Source of the DNA: Dissulfurirhabdus thermomarina
GTDB taxonomy: Bacteria > Desulfobacterota > Dissulfuribacteria > Dissulfuribacterales > Dissulfurirhabdaceae
Direction: 5' to 3'
DNA length: 64,000 nt
NCBI RefSeq assembly: GCF_012979235.1
Contig: NZ_JAATWC010000004.1
Location: 1 to 64,000 of the forward strand
Below, in pieces: positions 15,163 through 23,316 of the stretch. Within the stretch, counting starts at the first letter, position 1. Each line of letters starts with the position of its first letter. Both the position numbers and the translations under genes were made by a program. A model generated the notes under the pieces. It had not been told where the DNA came from and ran no database searches. It saw only the letters and a list, made by a program, of their open reading frames with translations.

Positions 15163-16893
15163 TCAGGCGCCCTTCCCCTTCCGGGCGGCCCAGGCCTCGA
15201 GGGCCTCGGCCGAAAGGGTGTTGAGGCATTGGTCGGGCCCCAGCCAGGCCCGCCGCGCGATCCCCACCCCCCACTCCATCTGGTCCATCTGCTCCAGGGC
15301 ATGGGCGTCGGTTCCCAGCATGAGGCGGCAGCCGGCGGCGGCCGCCGCCCGGGCCTGGAGGTCGTCGAGGTCGAGCCGGCGCCAGGAGGCGTTGATCTCG
15401 AGGGCCGTTCCGTGGCGTGCCGCCGCCTCGAAGACCGCCGGGGCGTCATAGGGCATGGGATCCCGTTCCCCGAGGAGCCGGCCGCTCGGGTGAGCCAGGC
15501 AGTGGACCCGGGGATGGGACACGGCGGCGATCATGCGGTCCGTGACCCTGGCCCGGTCCTGCCCGAATCCGGTGTGCACCGCGGCCAGGACCCAGTCCAC
15601 CTCGTCCAGGACGGGGTCGGGGTAGTCCAGGCCCCCGTCCGGCAGGATCTCCACCTCCACCCCGCAGAAGAGCACCGGGTCGCCGGGGGACCGTGACCGG
15701 TTGAGGCGGCGGATCTCGGCGGTCTTCTCCCGGAGCCGCTCCTCGCTGAGTCCGCCGGCGATCCGGAGGGACCGGGAGTGGTCGCAGACGATCACCCACT
15801 CGAGCCCCCGGGCCGCGGCCGCCGCCCGGATCTCCTCGAGGGTGGCGGCCCCGTCGCTGTAGCGGGAGTGGACGTGCCCGTCGCCCCGGATGTCGGCCGG
15901 CGTCACCAGCCTTGGAAGCCGGTGCGCCTGGGCCGCCTCGATCTCCCCCCGGTCCTCCCGGAGTTCGGGAGGGATCCAGTCGAGCCCCAGGGCGGCGTAG
16001 ACATCCTCCTCCCGCTCGCCTCCCAGCGTGACCCCCGCCCGGCTCACCCCGTACTCGTTGACCTTGAGCCCCTTTCGGACCGCCAGCTCCCGCAGGCGGA
16101 CGTTGTGGGCCTGGGACCCGGTGAAATAGCAGAGGGCCGCGCCGTAGGACGCCCGCGGGACGAAGCGGAGGTCCACCTGGAGCCCGTCCTCCAGGCGGAT
16201 GCTGGTCCGGGTGGGGCCGGAGAGCAGCACCTCCGCGACCCCGGGCAACCTCGCCAGGGCCGCCGAGACCGCCTCGGGCGCCTCCGCCTCGGCCAGGAGG
16301 TCGACGTCCTTCACCGTCTCGCGGCAGCGGCGGAGGCTTCCGGCGACGGTCACCCGGTGCACCCCCGGAACGGCCCGGAGGGCGCCGGCCAGGGCCCGGG
16401 CCACGGGCATGACCGTGCCGATGGGCCGCCGTGCCATGCCGGCCCGGACCAGGGCGATCCCCTTCAGGATCCGCTCCTCGGTCCGCGCCCCCACCCCCGG
16501 CAGCTCCCGGAGCCGCCCCTCCCGGGCGGCCGCCTCCAGGGCCTCGAGGGAGGCCACCCCCAGGCGATCGAAGAAGAGCCGCGCCTTCCTGGGGCCGACC
16601 CCCGGGACGGCCAGCACCTGGAGAAGTCCTGCGGGCACCCGCCGGGCGAGCTCGTCGTATTCCCGGATCCGCCCCGTCTCGAGCGCCTCCCGGACCTTGG
16701 CGGCCAGGTCCCGCCCGATGCCGGGGATCTCGGTGAGGCCGCCCGCCTCGACCACCCGGGGAAGGTCGGGGCCCAGTTCCTCCAGGGCGTCCGCGGCCCG
16801 CTGGTAGGCCCGGACGCGGAAGGGGTTGGCGCCCTCCACCTCGAGGAGCCGGGCCATGTCCCGGAAGGTCTTGGCGATGTCTCGGCTATCCAT
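15163..16893 (-). CDS. polX: DNA polymerase/3'-5' exonuclease PolX
   Basis: 576 residues, standard for bacterial PolX. The N-terminal helix-hairpin-helix region (LLEVEGANPFRVRAYQRAA, EIPGIGRDLAAKV, VPGVGPRKARLF) is followed by the polymerase X palm (VAGSLRRCRETVKDVDLLAE, with the catalytic Asp pair in DVDLL) and a C-terminal PHP phosphoesterase (GDGHVHSRYSDGAATLEEI, VIVCDHSRSL, HPSGRLLGERDPM, GTDAHALEQM). The enzyme fills short gaps in base-excision repair. It is transcribed away from the NIL-ferredoxin gene across an AT-rich divergent spacer. Confidence 0.95.
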   Translation of the reverse strand: MDSRDIAKTFRDMARLLEVEGANPFRVRAYQRAADALEELGPDLPRVVEAGGLTEIPGIGRDLAAKVREALETGRIREYDELARRVPAGLLQVLAVPGVGPRKARLFFDRLGVASLEALEAAAREGRLRELPGVGARTEERILKGIALVRAGMARRPIGTVMPVARALAGALRAVPGVHRVTVAGSLRRCRETVKDVDLLAEAEAPEAVSAALARLPGVAEVLLSGPTRTSIRLEDGLQVDLRFVPRASYGAALCYFTGSQAHNVRLRELAVRKGLKVNEYGVSRAGVTLGGEREEDVYAALGLDWIPPELREDRGEIEAAQAHRLPRLVTPADIRGDGHVHSRYSDGAATLEEIRAAAAARGLEWVIVCDHSRSLRIAGGLSEERLREKTAEIRRLNRSRSPGDPVLFCGVEVEILPDGGLDYPDPVLDEVDWVLAAVHTGFGQDRARVTDRMIAAVSHPRVHCLAHPSGRLLGERDPMPYDAPAVFEAAARHGTALEINASWRRLDLDDLQARAAAAAGCRLMLGTDAHALEQMDQMEWGVGIARRAWLGPDQCLNTLSAEALEAWAARKGKGA

Positions 16894-17052
16894 GGCGGCC
16901 TCCTGACACCTTCAGGATAGGACGGCCGGGCGGAAACCGCCACGGGGCCCGGGCACCGGGTGCAGGATCCCGGAAAAGGGTTTAATTTAAAAATATGTTG
17001 ACCACGCGGCCGGTTTGACATCGGGGGCGCCGGTCCGGAACGGAGGTTCGCC

Positions 17053-17481
17053 ATGTACACGCGGATGCTGGTGCTTCGCTTCCCCAGGGAGATCACGGAC
17101 CAGCCCCTGGTCTGCAACCTGAGCCGGGACTACGATCTCTGTTTCAACATCCTCAAGGCCACCGTCCTGCCCGGCCAGGACGGCCTCATGGTCATCGAGA
17201 TCTCCGGCCACAAGAAGAACGTCAGCCAGGGCCTCAAGTACCTCCGCTCCCGCGGGGTGAACGTGAAGTCCGTGGCCCAGCAGATCCGGCGCCGCACCGA
17301 GACCTGCATCCAGTGCGGGGCCTGCACGGGCATCTGCCCCACCCATGCCCTCTTTCTCGACCCGGCCACCATGGAGGTCGGCTTCGATCCCAAGCGGTGC
17401 TCAGGGTGCGAGCTCTGCGTGAGCGTCTGCCCCGTCCGCGCCATGGAGATCCGCCTGGACAAGGAGTCCGTCCTGGCCTGA
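17053..17481 (+). CDS. NIL-domain 4Fe-4S ferredoxin
   Basis: 142 residues. The N-terminal NIL domain (about 1-78; MYTRMLVLRFPREITDQPLV...) is the small ligand-binding fold also found behind methionine ABC ATPases. It is followed by two 4Fe-4S clusters: CIQCGACTGICPTHALF and CSGCELCVSVCPVRAM. Related proteins occur in anaerobic bacteria and archaea and are sometimes linked to sulfur-transfer steps in homocysteine synthesis. GGAGG sits 7 nt upstream of the ATG. mnmA, which needs sulfur transfer, follows 22 bp later, so the two may be co-transcribed and this ferredoxin may serve sulfur chemistry; that link is an inference. Confidence 0.9.
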   Translation: MYTRMLVLRFPREITDQPLVCNLSRDYDLCFNILKATVLPGQDGLMVIEISGHKKNVSQGLKYLRSRGVNVKSVAQQIRRRTETCIQCGACTGICPTHALFLDPATMEVGFDPKRCSGCELCVSVCPVRAMEIRLDKESVLA

Positions 17482-17503
17482 GCGCCGCCCTCCCTTCGTC
17501 GAG

Positions 17504-18547
17504 GTGTCCGTGCCCGAACCCGAGAGCGTCCTCGTCGCCCTGAGCGGCGGGGTGGACAGCGCGGTGGCCGCCTGGCGGCTCCTCGAGGCCGGCCGACGGG
17601 TGGAGGGGTTCCACCTCCGGCTCGCGGACACGCCCGCCGCCCGGGCGTCGCGCGAAGCGGCCCGGGCCGTGGCGGCCCGCCTCGGCATCCCCCTCCACGA
17701 AAGCGACCTCACCGAGCGCTTCGCCCGCGAGGTGATCGATCCCTTCGTGGCGGCCTACCGCTCCGGCCGCACCCCGAACCCCTGCGTGCTGTGCAACCCG
17801 AGGATCAAGGTGGCCGCGGGCCTCGAGGCCGCGGACCGGCTGGGCCTCGGCGCCTTCGCCACCGGGCACTACGCCCGGGTCGAACGCCGCGAAGGCGTCT
17901 CCCGGCTCCTCGAGGGCCGGGACCGGGCCAAGGACCAGTCCTACTTCCTCCACGCCGTCGCCCCGGGCGCCCTCCCGCGCCTGTGCCTTCCCCTCGGCGA
18001 CCTCGCCAAGACCGAGGTCCGGGCCCTCGCCCGCCGGGCCGGCCTCGCCCGTTACACCGCCCCCGAGAGCCAGGAGATCTGCTTCCTCCGGGGCGACTAC
18101 CGGGACTTCCTCCGGGAACGGGTCCCGGACATCGCCCGCCCCGGCCCCGTGGTGGACGTGCGGGGCCGGGTGCTCGGGCGCCACGACGGCCTCTACCGCT
18201 TCACCGTGGGCCAGCGGCGGGGGATCGGCCTCCCGGACGCCACCCCCTACTACGTGGTCCGCCTGGAGCCGGCGGCGCACCGACTGGTGGTGGGAAAGGC
18301 CGAGGACCTCCTGTGCCGGGAGCTCACGGCCCGGGGCGTGAACTGGCTCGCACCGCCCCGGCCCGGGGCCCCGGCCCGGGTCCGGATCCGCTCCCGGCAC
18401 GGGGGGCTGCCCGCGCGGCTCCACCCGGAGGCGGGGGGGCGCGTCCGGGTCCGGTTCCTCGCTCCGGCGCGGGCTGTCACGCCCGGCCAGTTTGCGGTAT
18501 TTTACGAGGACGACATGGTGCTCGGCGGCGGTGAAATATGCGGGTAG
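17504..18547 (+). CDS. mnmA: tRNA-specific 2-thiouridylase MnmA
   Basis: 347 residues from a GTG. The PP-loop VALSGGVDSAVAAW opens the protein, and the two catalytic cysteines sit in NPCVLCNPRIK and ESQEICFLRG. TGHYARVER, KDQSYFLHAV and FTVGQRRGIGL are family signatures, and a C-terminal beta-barrel follows. It thiolates U34 of Glu, Gln and Lys tRNAs using ATP and a persulfide donor. The family normally starts with a Met close to the PP-loop, so this short N-terminus is plausible. Its end overlaps mtaB by 10 bp. Confidence 0.95.
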   Translation: MSVPEPESVLVALSGGVDSAVAAWRLLEAGRRVEGFHLRLADTPAARASREAARAVAARLGIPLHESDLTERFAREVIDPFVAAYRSGRTPNPCVLCNPRIKVAAGLEAADRLGLGAFATGHYARVERREGVSRLLEGRDRAKDQSYFLHAVAPGALPRLCLPLGDLAKTEVRALARRAGLARYTAPESQEICFLRGDYRDFLRERVPDIARPGPVVDVRGRVLGRHDGLYRFTVGQRRGIGLPDATPYYVVRLEPAAHRLVVGKAEDLLCRELTARGVNWLAPPRPGAPARVRIRSRHGGLPARLHPEAGGRVRVRFLAPARAVTPGQFAVFYEDDMVLGGGEICG

Positions 18548-19845
18548 CGATCTTCACCCTAGGTTGCAAGGTGAACCAGTACGAGTCCGCCGCCATCGCG
18601 GAGGCCTTCGAAGACCGGGGTGCCCTCGTGGTCCCCTTCCGGGAGGCCGCCGATCTCTACGTGGTCAACACCTGCGCGGTCACGGCCAGGGCCGCCGCCC
18701 AGGGACGCCAGGCCCTTCGAGCGGCCCGGCGCCGGAACCCCGCGGCCCGGGTGGTGGCCACGGGCTGCCAGGTCCAGGTGGACGCCCAGCGGATCCTCGA
18801 CGAGGTCCCGGGGGCCATCTGCCTCGTGGGCAACGACTTCAAGGCCCAGCTCGCCGAGCTGGCCTCGGCCTCCGAGGACTGCCTCGAGTTCTACGTGGGG
18901 GAGATCGGCCGGATCCGCGAGATTCCCCGGCGCCTCCTCCGGCGCCCGCCCGCGCGGACCCGGGCCTTCGTCCGCGTCCAGGACGGTTGCGACGCCTTCT
19001 GCTCCTACTGCATCGTCCCCTTCGCCCGCGGACACAGCCGGAGTCTCCCGCCGGAACTGGTCCACCGCCAGGTGGAGAGCTTCGCCCGGGCCGGGGTACG
19101 GGAGGTGGTCCTCACCGGCATCCACCTGGGGGCCTACGGCCAGGACCTCTCCCCCCGCCGGGTCCTCCTGGATCTCCTCCGGGAGCTGGCGCCGGCCTTC
19201 CCGGAGGTCCTCTTCCGCCTGAGCAGCCTGGAACCCCTGGAGATCACCGACACCCTGGTCCACTGGGCCGCCGGGACCCCGAACCTGGCCCCCCACTGGC
19301 ACGTCCCGCTCCAGAGCGGCAGCGCCCGGATCCTGGCTCGGATGAACCGGCGCTACACCCCCGGGGAATACGCCGAGCGCCTCCACCGCCTCCGGGAGGC
19401 CATGCCCCGGGCGGCCATCGGCGCCGACGTCCTGGTGGGGTTCCCCGGCGAAGAGGACGCCGACTTTCTGGAGACCCTCTCCTTCCTCGAGGGGCTGCCC
19501 GTCACCTACGTGCACGCCTTCCCCTACTCGGCCCGCCCGGGCACCCTGGCGGCCGCTCTGCCGGGGCAGGTCCCGTCGGCGGTCAAGAAGGCCCGGGTCC
19601 GGGCGGTCCGGGCCCTGGGCGAGACGAAGCGGACCGCCTTCCACGAGGCCCAGGTGGGCCGCACCACCTCCTGCCTGGTGGAGGACGTGGACCCCGCCAC
19701 GGGCCTCTGGCGCGGGACGACACCCAACTACGTCCGGGTGCACCTTTCCGGGCTCGCCGCCGGCACGGACCACGGCGGGCGCCGTCTCCGGGTACGCATC
19801 ACCGGTCAGTCCGGCGGGCGGGTCTTCGCCGAGGCCGTCTCCTGA
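18538..19845 (+). CDS. mtaB: tRNA (t6A37) methylthiotransferase MtaB
   Basis: 435 residues. An N-terminal UPF0004 domain provides the auxiliary-cluster cysteines (FTLGCKVNQYES, VVNTCAVTARA, VATGCQVQ). A radical SAM domain follows with CDAFCSYCIVPFARG and the SAM-binding VVLTGIHLGAYGQD, and there is a C-terminal TRAM-like segment. It converts t6A37 to ms2t6A37 in tRNAs that decode ANN codons. It overlaps mnmA, and tsaD, which makes its t6A substrate, follows 47 bp later, so the run is a tRNA anticodon-loop modification operon. Confidence 0.94.
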   Translation: MRVAIFTLGCKVNQYESAAIAEAFEDRGALVVPFREAADLYVVNTCAVTARAAAQGRQALRAARRRNPAARVVATGCQVQVDAQRILDEVPGAICLVGNDFKAQLAELASASEDCLEFYVGEIGRIREIPRRLLRRPPARTRAFVRVQDGCDAFCSYCIVPFARGHSRSLPPELVHRQVESFARAGVREVVLTGIHLGAYGQDLSPRRVLLDLLRELAPAFPEVLFRLSSLEPLEITDTLVHWAAGTPNLAPHWHVPLQSGSARILARMNRRYTPGEYAERLHRLREAMPRAAIGADVLVGFPGEEDADFLETLSFLEGLPVTYVHAFPYSARPGTLAAALPGQVPSAVKKARVRAVRALGETKRTAFHEAQVGRTTSCLVEDVDPATGLWRGTTPNYVRVHLSGLAAGTDHGGRRLRVRITGQSGGRVFAEAVS

Positions 19846-19892
19846 AGCCCTCCCGCCCCCTCTGCTTGCACCGCCCGGCGCCACCCGGCAAT

Positions 19893-20915
19893 ATGGGCGC
19901 CATGGCCCCTCCCCCGGAACACCTCATTCTCGCCCTCGAAAGCTCCTGTGACGAGACCGCCGCCGCGGTCCTCCTCGAGGGCCGGCGGCTGCTCGCCTCC
20001 GTGGTGGCCTCCCAGGTGGAGGTCCACCGGCCCTACGGCGGGATCGTCCCGGAGCTCGCCTCGCGGCGTCACCTCGAGGCCCTGGTCCCGGTGGTCTCGG
20101 AGACCCTCCGGGGCGCCGGGGTGGACATCGGCGACATCACGGGCCTCGCGGTCACCCAGGGCCCCGGCCTCATCGGCTCCCTGGTGGTGACCCTCTCCTT
20201 CGCCAAGGCCCTCGCCCGTGCCCGGCGCCTGCCCCTCGTGGGCGTCAACCACGTCCAGGGCCACCTGGCCGCCGTCCACCTCGGGGATCCCCGGCCCGGA
20301 TGGCCCCACGTGGGCCTCGTGGTCTCGGGGGGCCACACCAGCCTCTACCTGGTCCGGGGCCCGGCCTCGGCGGAGCTGCTGGGCCACACCCGGGACGACG
20401 CCGCCGGCGAGGCCTTCGACAAGGTGGCCAAGCTCCTCGGGCTCGGCTATCCCGGCGGCCCCGAGATCGCGAAACGGGCCGAGGGGGGCGACCCGGCCGC
20501 CTTCGACTTCCCCCGGGCGCGCCTCCCCGAAAGCCCCTTCGACTTCAGCTTCAGCGGCCTGAAGACGGCGGTCCGGACCCGGGTGGAGGGCCTCCGGGAC
20601 CGGGCGGCCGCCGTGGCCGACGTCTGCGCCTCCTTCCAGGAGGCCGTGGTGGACGTCCTGGTGGAGAAGACCCTGGCCGCCGCCCGTCGCCACGGTGTGA
20701 AAAATCTGGTAGTCTGCGGGGGCGTGGCCGCCAACCGGAGGCTCCGGGCGGCCTTCCGCGAGCGGGCCGCCCCGGAGGGGTTCACCGTCTTCTTCCCGCC
20801 GGAGGCCCTGTGTACAGACAACGCCGCCATGATCGCCATGGCCGGATACCACCGGTTCCGGGAGGGCCCGGCGCCGGAGGCCGACATCGACGCCTTCTCT
20901 CGGTTGCCTCGGTGA
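19893..20915 (+). CDS. tsaD: tRNA threonylcarbamoyladenosine synthase subunit TsaD
   Basis: 340 residues from ATG at 19893; a second in-frame ATG lies three codons on. The metal site HxxxH is in VNHVQGHLAAVHL, the ATP-binding LVVSGGHTSLYLV follows, and GGVAANRRLRAAF and LCTDNAAMIAMAG complete the ASKHA fold signatures. With TsaB/TsaE it transfers threonylcarbamoyl to A37 of tRNA. Placed behind mtaB, its natural downstream partner in ms2t6A formation. Confidence 0.96.
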   Translation: MGAMAPPPEHLILALESSCDETAAAVLLEGRRLLASVVASQVEVHRPYGGIVPELASRRHLEALVPVVSETLRGAGVDIGDITGLAVTQGPGLIGSLVVTLSFAKALARARRLPLVGVNHVQGHLAAVHLGDPRPGWPHVGLVVSGGHTSLYLVRGPASAELLGHTRDDAAGEAFDKVAKLLGLGYPGGPEIAKRAEGGDPAAFDFPRARLPESPFDFSFSGLKTAVRTRVEGLRDRAAAVADVCASFQEAVVDVLVEKTLAAARRHGVKNLVVCGGVAANRRLRAAFRERAAPEGFTVFFPPEALCTDNAAMIAMAGYHRFREGPAPEADIDAFSRLPR

Positions 20916-21084
20916 CGGCCTCGCAACGCCTTCGGACAGCGTGGATGGCGAAACGAAAATCGCCCGTTCAGGGCGCGAGCACCGCAGGAAACGCAGCGTA
21001 CCCGAAATCCGCCGCGGAGAGGGGGACATCCGGCGCCTGCGGTCCTTCGTGACGCCATCGCCGCTGAGACCCGGCTCCGCGCAC

Positions 21085-21666
21085 ATGGATCACCCGGACG
21101 ACACCCCGCCGAAGCCAACGCCGCCTCCCACCCGGCTGGCACCGACCCGATTCCTCCGTTACTACTGGCTCCGCCTGCTCCGGCTCCAGGGCGACCCGTG
21201 TTTCCTGGCCCGGGGGGTCGCCGTGGGCATCGCCGTGGCCCTCACCCCCACCATCCCCTTCCACACCGTGCTGATCGTGGTGCTCTGCGGCCTCCTGGGC
21301 GGCAACCTCATCGCCGCGGTCATCGCCAGCTGGCTGGTGAGCAACCCGGTGACCATCCCCTTCCAGTACCTGGCCGCCTGGAAGATCGGCGCCGTGCTCA
21401 CCGGGGCCCGGTTCGACGCCTCGGAGGCCCGGCTCCTGGCGGCGGCCGTGGAATCCGCCGACGTCGTGACCGCCGCCTCGGCCTTCTTCCACGCCGGCGG
21501 CACCCTGATCCGCTGCATGATGGTCGGGGGCGTGGCCATGGCGCTGCCGGGCGGTGCGGTGGGCTACGCGGGCTTCCTCTGGGTCTACCGGGCCTACCGG
21601 AGGCACCGGAACCGGCGGGTCTCCGGCGCCGGGCCGCCCTCCCTCCCGCCCGGCCGCCGCGGATGA
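21085..21666 (+). CDS. DUF2062 membrane protein
   Basis: 193 residues from the ATG preceding a Pro-rich cytoplasmic tail (TPPKPTPPPTRLAP). The DUF2062 core is recognisable: YWLRLLRLQGDPCFLARGVAVG, IAVALTPTIPFHT, and NLIAAVIASWLVSNPVTIPFQ, with three hydrophobic segments and a C-terminal basic tail. The function of DUF2062 is not established; the family is often found near glycosyltransferases or, as here, in housekeeping clusters. Its stop overlaps the ksgA start by 4 bp (ATGA), so the two are translationally coupled. Confidence 0.8.
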   Translation: MDHPDDTPPKPTPPPTRLAPTRFLRYYWLRLLRLQGDPCFLARGVAVGIAVALTPTIPFHTVLIVVLCGLLGGNLIAAVIASWLVSNPVTIPFQYLAAWKIGAVLTGARFDASEARLLAAAVESADVVTAASAFFHAGGTLIRCMMVGGVAMALPGGAVGYAGFLWVYRAYRRHRNRRVSGAGPPSLPPGRRG

Positions 21667-22475
21667 CTTCCCCCCGTCCGCCGCTTCCGCGCCGCGCCCT
21701 GGGCCAGAACTTCCTGGTCCACGGCCACACCGTCCGGGCCATCGTGGAGCGCTCCGGGCTCCGGCCCGGGGAGACCGTGGTGGAGATCGGGGTGGGCCTC
21801 GGGGCGCTGACCCGGGAACTGGCCCGGGTGGCCGGGCGTGTCGTGGGAATCGAGGTGGACCGCCGGCTCGTGGAGTGGCTCGCGGCCGAGGGCGATCTTC
21901 CCGCCAACGTGGAGGTCCGCCACGCCGACATCCTCGAGGCGGACCTCCCCGGCCTGGCCGAAGAACTCGGCGGGCCCCTCCGCCTCTTCGGCAACCTCCC
22001 CTACAACATCTCCACACAGGTGCTGTTCCGGCTCTGGGAATCGCGCCGGGTGGTCCGGCGGGCCACCCTCATGTTCCAGAAGGAGGTGGCCGACCGCCTC
22101 CTCGCCGCCCCGGGAGGCAAGGACTACGGCATCCTCACCGTGCTGCTCGGTCTCTCCTGCCGCCTCGCCCGGCTCATGGAACTGCCGCCGGAGGCCTTCC
22201 GGCCCCGCCCGAAGGTCCGCTCCACGGTCCTGGACATCGACTTCCGGGATCCGCCCTTCCAGGTCCGCCACCCCGACCGCCTCCGGCGTCTCGTCCGGGC
22301 GGCCTTCCAGAAGCGGCGAAAGACCCTCCGGAACGCCCTCGCCGGCATCGACGGGATCCCGGGGGACAGGCTCGAGCGCTGCCTCGCCGCCTGCGGCCTC
22401 GACCCGGGCCAGCGCCCGGAAACGGTGCCGCCGGAGGGGTACCTGTGCCTCTGCGAGGCCATGGCGGCCCTGTGA
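21663..22475 (+). CDS. rsmA: 16S rRNA (adenine1518/1519-N6)-dimethyltransferase RsmA/KsgA
   Basis: 270 residues. LGQNFLVHGHTV is the family's N-terminal signature, VVEIGVGLGALTREL is the SAM-binding motif I, and GNLPYNISTQVLF is the catalytic motif IV (NLPY). The C-terminal helical domain has FRPRPKVRSTVLDI and FQKRRKTLRNAL. It dimethylates the two adjacent adenines in helix 45 of 16S rRNA late in 30S assembly. Translationally coupled to the DUF2062 gene. Confidence 0.96.
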   Translation: MTSPRPPLPRRALGQNFLVHGHTVRAIVERSGLRPGETVVEIGVGLGALTRELARVAGRVVGIEVDRRLVEWLAAEGDLPANVEVRHADILEADLPGLAEELGGPLRLFGNLPYNISTQVLFRLWESRRVVRRATLMFQKEVADRLLAAPGGKDYGILTVLLGLSCRLARLMELPPEAFRPRPKVRSTVLDIDFRDPPFQVRHPDRLRRLVRAAFQKRRKTLRNALAGIDGIPGDRLERCLAACGLDPGQRPETVPPEGYLCLCEAMAAL

Positions 22476-22504
22476 ACGCCCCGCGGCCGTCCCCGCCTAA
22501 GCCG

Positions 22505-22533
22505 TTGCCAAAACGTGACAAACTTGGCATGAT
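22505..22533 (+). promoter_or_regulatory. Candidate sigma70-type promoter
   Basis: TTGCCA and CATGAT are separated by 17 nt, matching 5/6 and 4/6 consensus positions, in a locally AT-richer patch. GCCAA and TTGGC within it form a 5-bp inverted repeat that could be an operator. It would serve the gene at 22725 with a leader of about 190 nt in which nothing else was seen. Confidence 0.35.
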
Positions 22534-22724
22534 GCGCCGGAGGCTCGGGGCATCGCGGCGGGCCGCCGCCGCGGAGGCCCCGACGCCGCCCGGGGCCGGC
22601 GGCCCCGGAGAATCCACATCGTCCGAGGTCGCTTCCATGATCCAAGGCTCCCACCGCGCCGCCCCCCGGAAGGCACCCTGCCCGGCCCCGGGGGCCGCCG
22701 CTGCGGCGGCCCGCCGCCGTTCCC

Positions 22725-23273
22725 ATGGCGCGTAAGGGCGACATCACCGGCGGCGGCCCCCGGCCCGCCGCCGGCCTCGGGCCCGACCTGGCATCGGAAG
22801 ATCCCAACCGGCTGGCCGAAACGGTCTTCCGCACGGCCGCCGGTTGCACGGAAGCCGTCCTCGCCGCCGCGGACCCCTTCCCCGAACCCCTCCGCCAACG
22901 CCTGCTCCTGGCCCTGGTCCACGCGGCCCTCCACCTCGTCCACCGGCGCCTCGCCCTCCAAATGACCATGGAGGCGGCCGACGACCGGGTACTGGAGATA
23001 GGTTCTTACCTTGCAAGGCTGAGTTATAGAAAATTCTTCAAGCAAGACATCATACCTGCCCCCGCCCACGAGTACTTCTCGACCCACTTCATGACCAACT
23101 ACGAGCTCTTCCGGGACCACTTCGGCCTCTTCCCGCTCCCCGGGCCGGCGCCGGGCGCCCCCATGGAGACCGGGCTGGCCGATTGGCTCGCCGAGGCCCT
23201 CGACGACCGGTCCCTGGCCCAGCGCGCCGCCGCCGCCTTCTTCGAGGCCTGGCGGGAGATCTGTCCCGGGTAG
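22725..23273 (+). CDS. Hypothetical protein of 182 residues
   Basis: Not recognised. The N-terminal 25 residues are Gly/Pro-rich and probably disordered. The rest is mostly alpha-helical and acidic with a central block of aromatic and charged residues (YLARLSYRKFFKQDIIP, HEYFSTHFMTNYELFRDHFG). There is no signal peptide or membrane segment. The bases around 23000-23050 are conspicuously less GC-rich than the flanks. It lies between ksgA and mfd on the same strand, 43 bp before mfd, and may be cotranscribed with it. Coding character (GC at third positions) supports a real gene. Confidence 0.6.
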   Translation: MARKGDITGGGPRPAAGLGPDLASEDPNRLAETVFRTAAGCTEAVLAAADPFPEPLRQRLLLALVHAALHLVHRRLALQMTMEAADDRVLEIGSYLARLSYRKFFKQDIIPAPAHEYFSTHFMTNYELFRDHFGLFPLPGPAPGAPMETGLADWLAEALDDRSLAQRAAAAFFEAWREICPG

Positions 23274-23316
23274 GGCCCCGGCGGCCGCCTCGCAATCTCC
23301 GCCGGGCCGCGGTATC

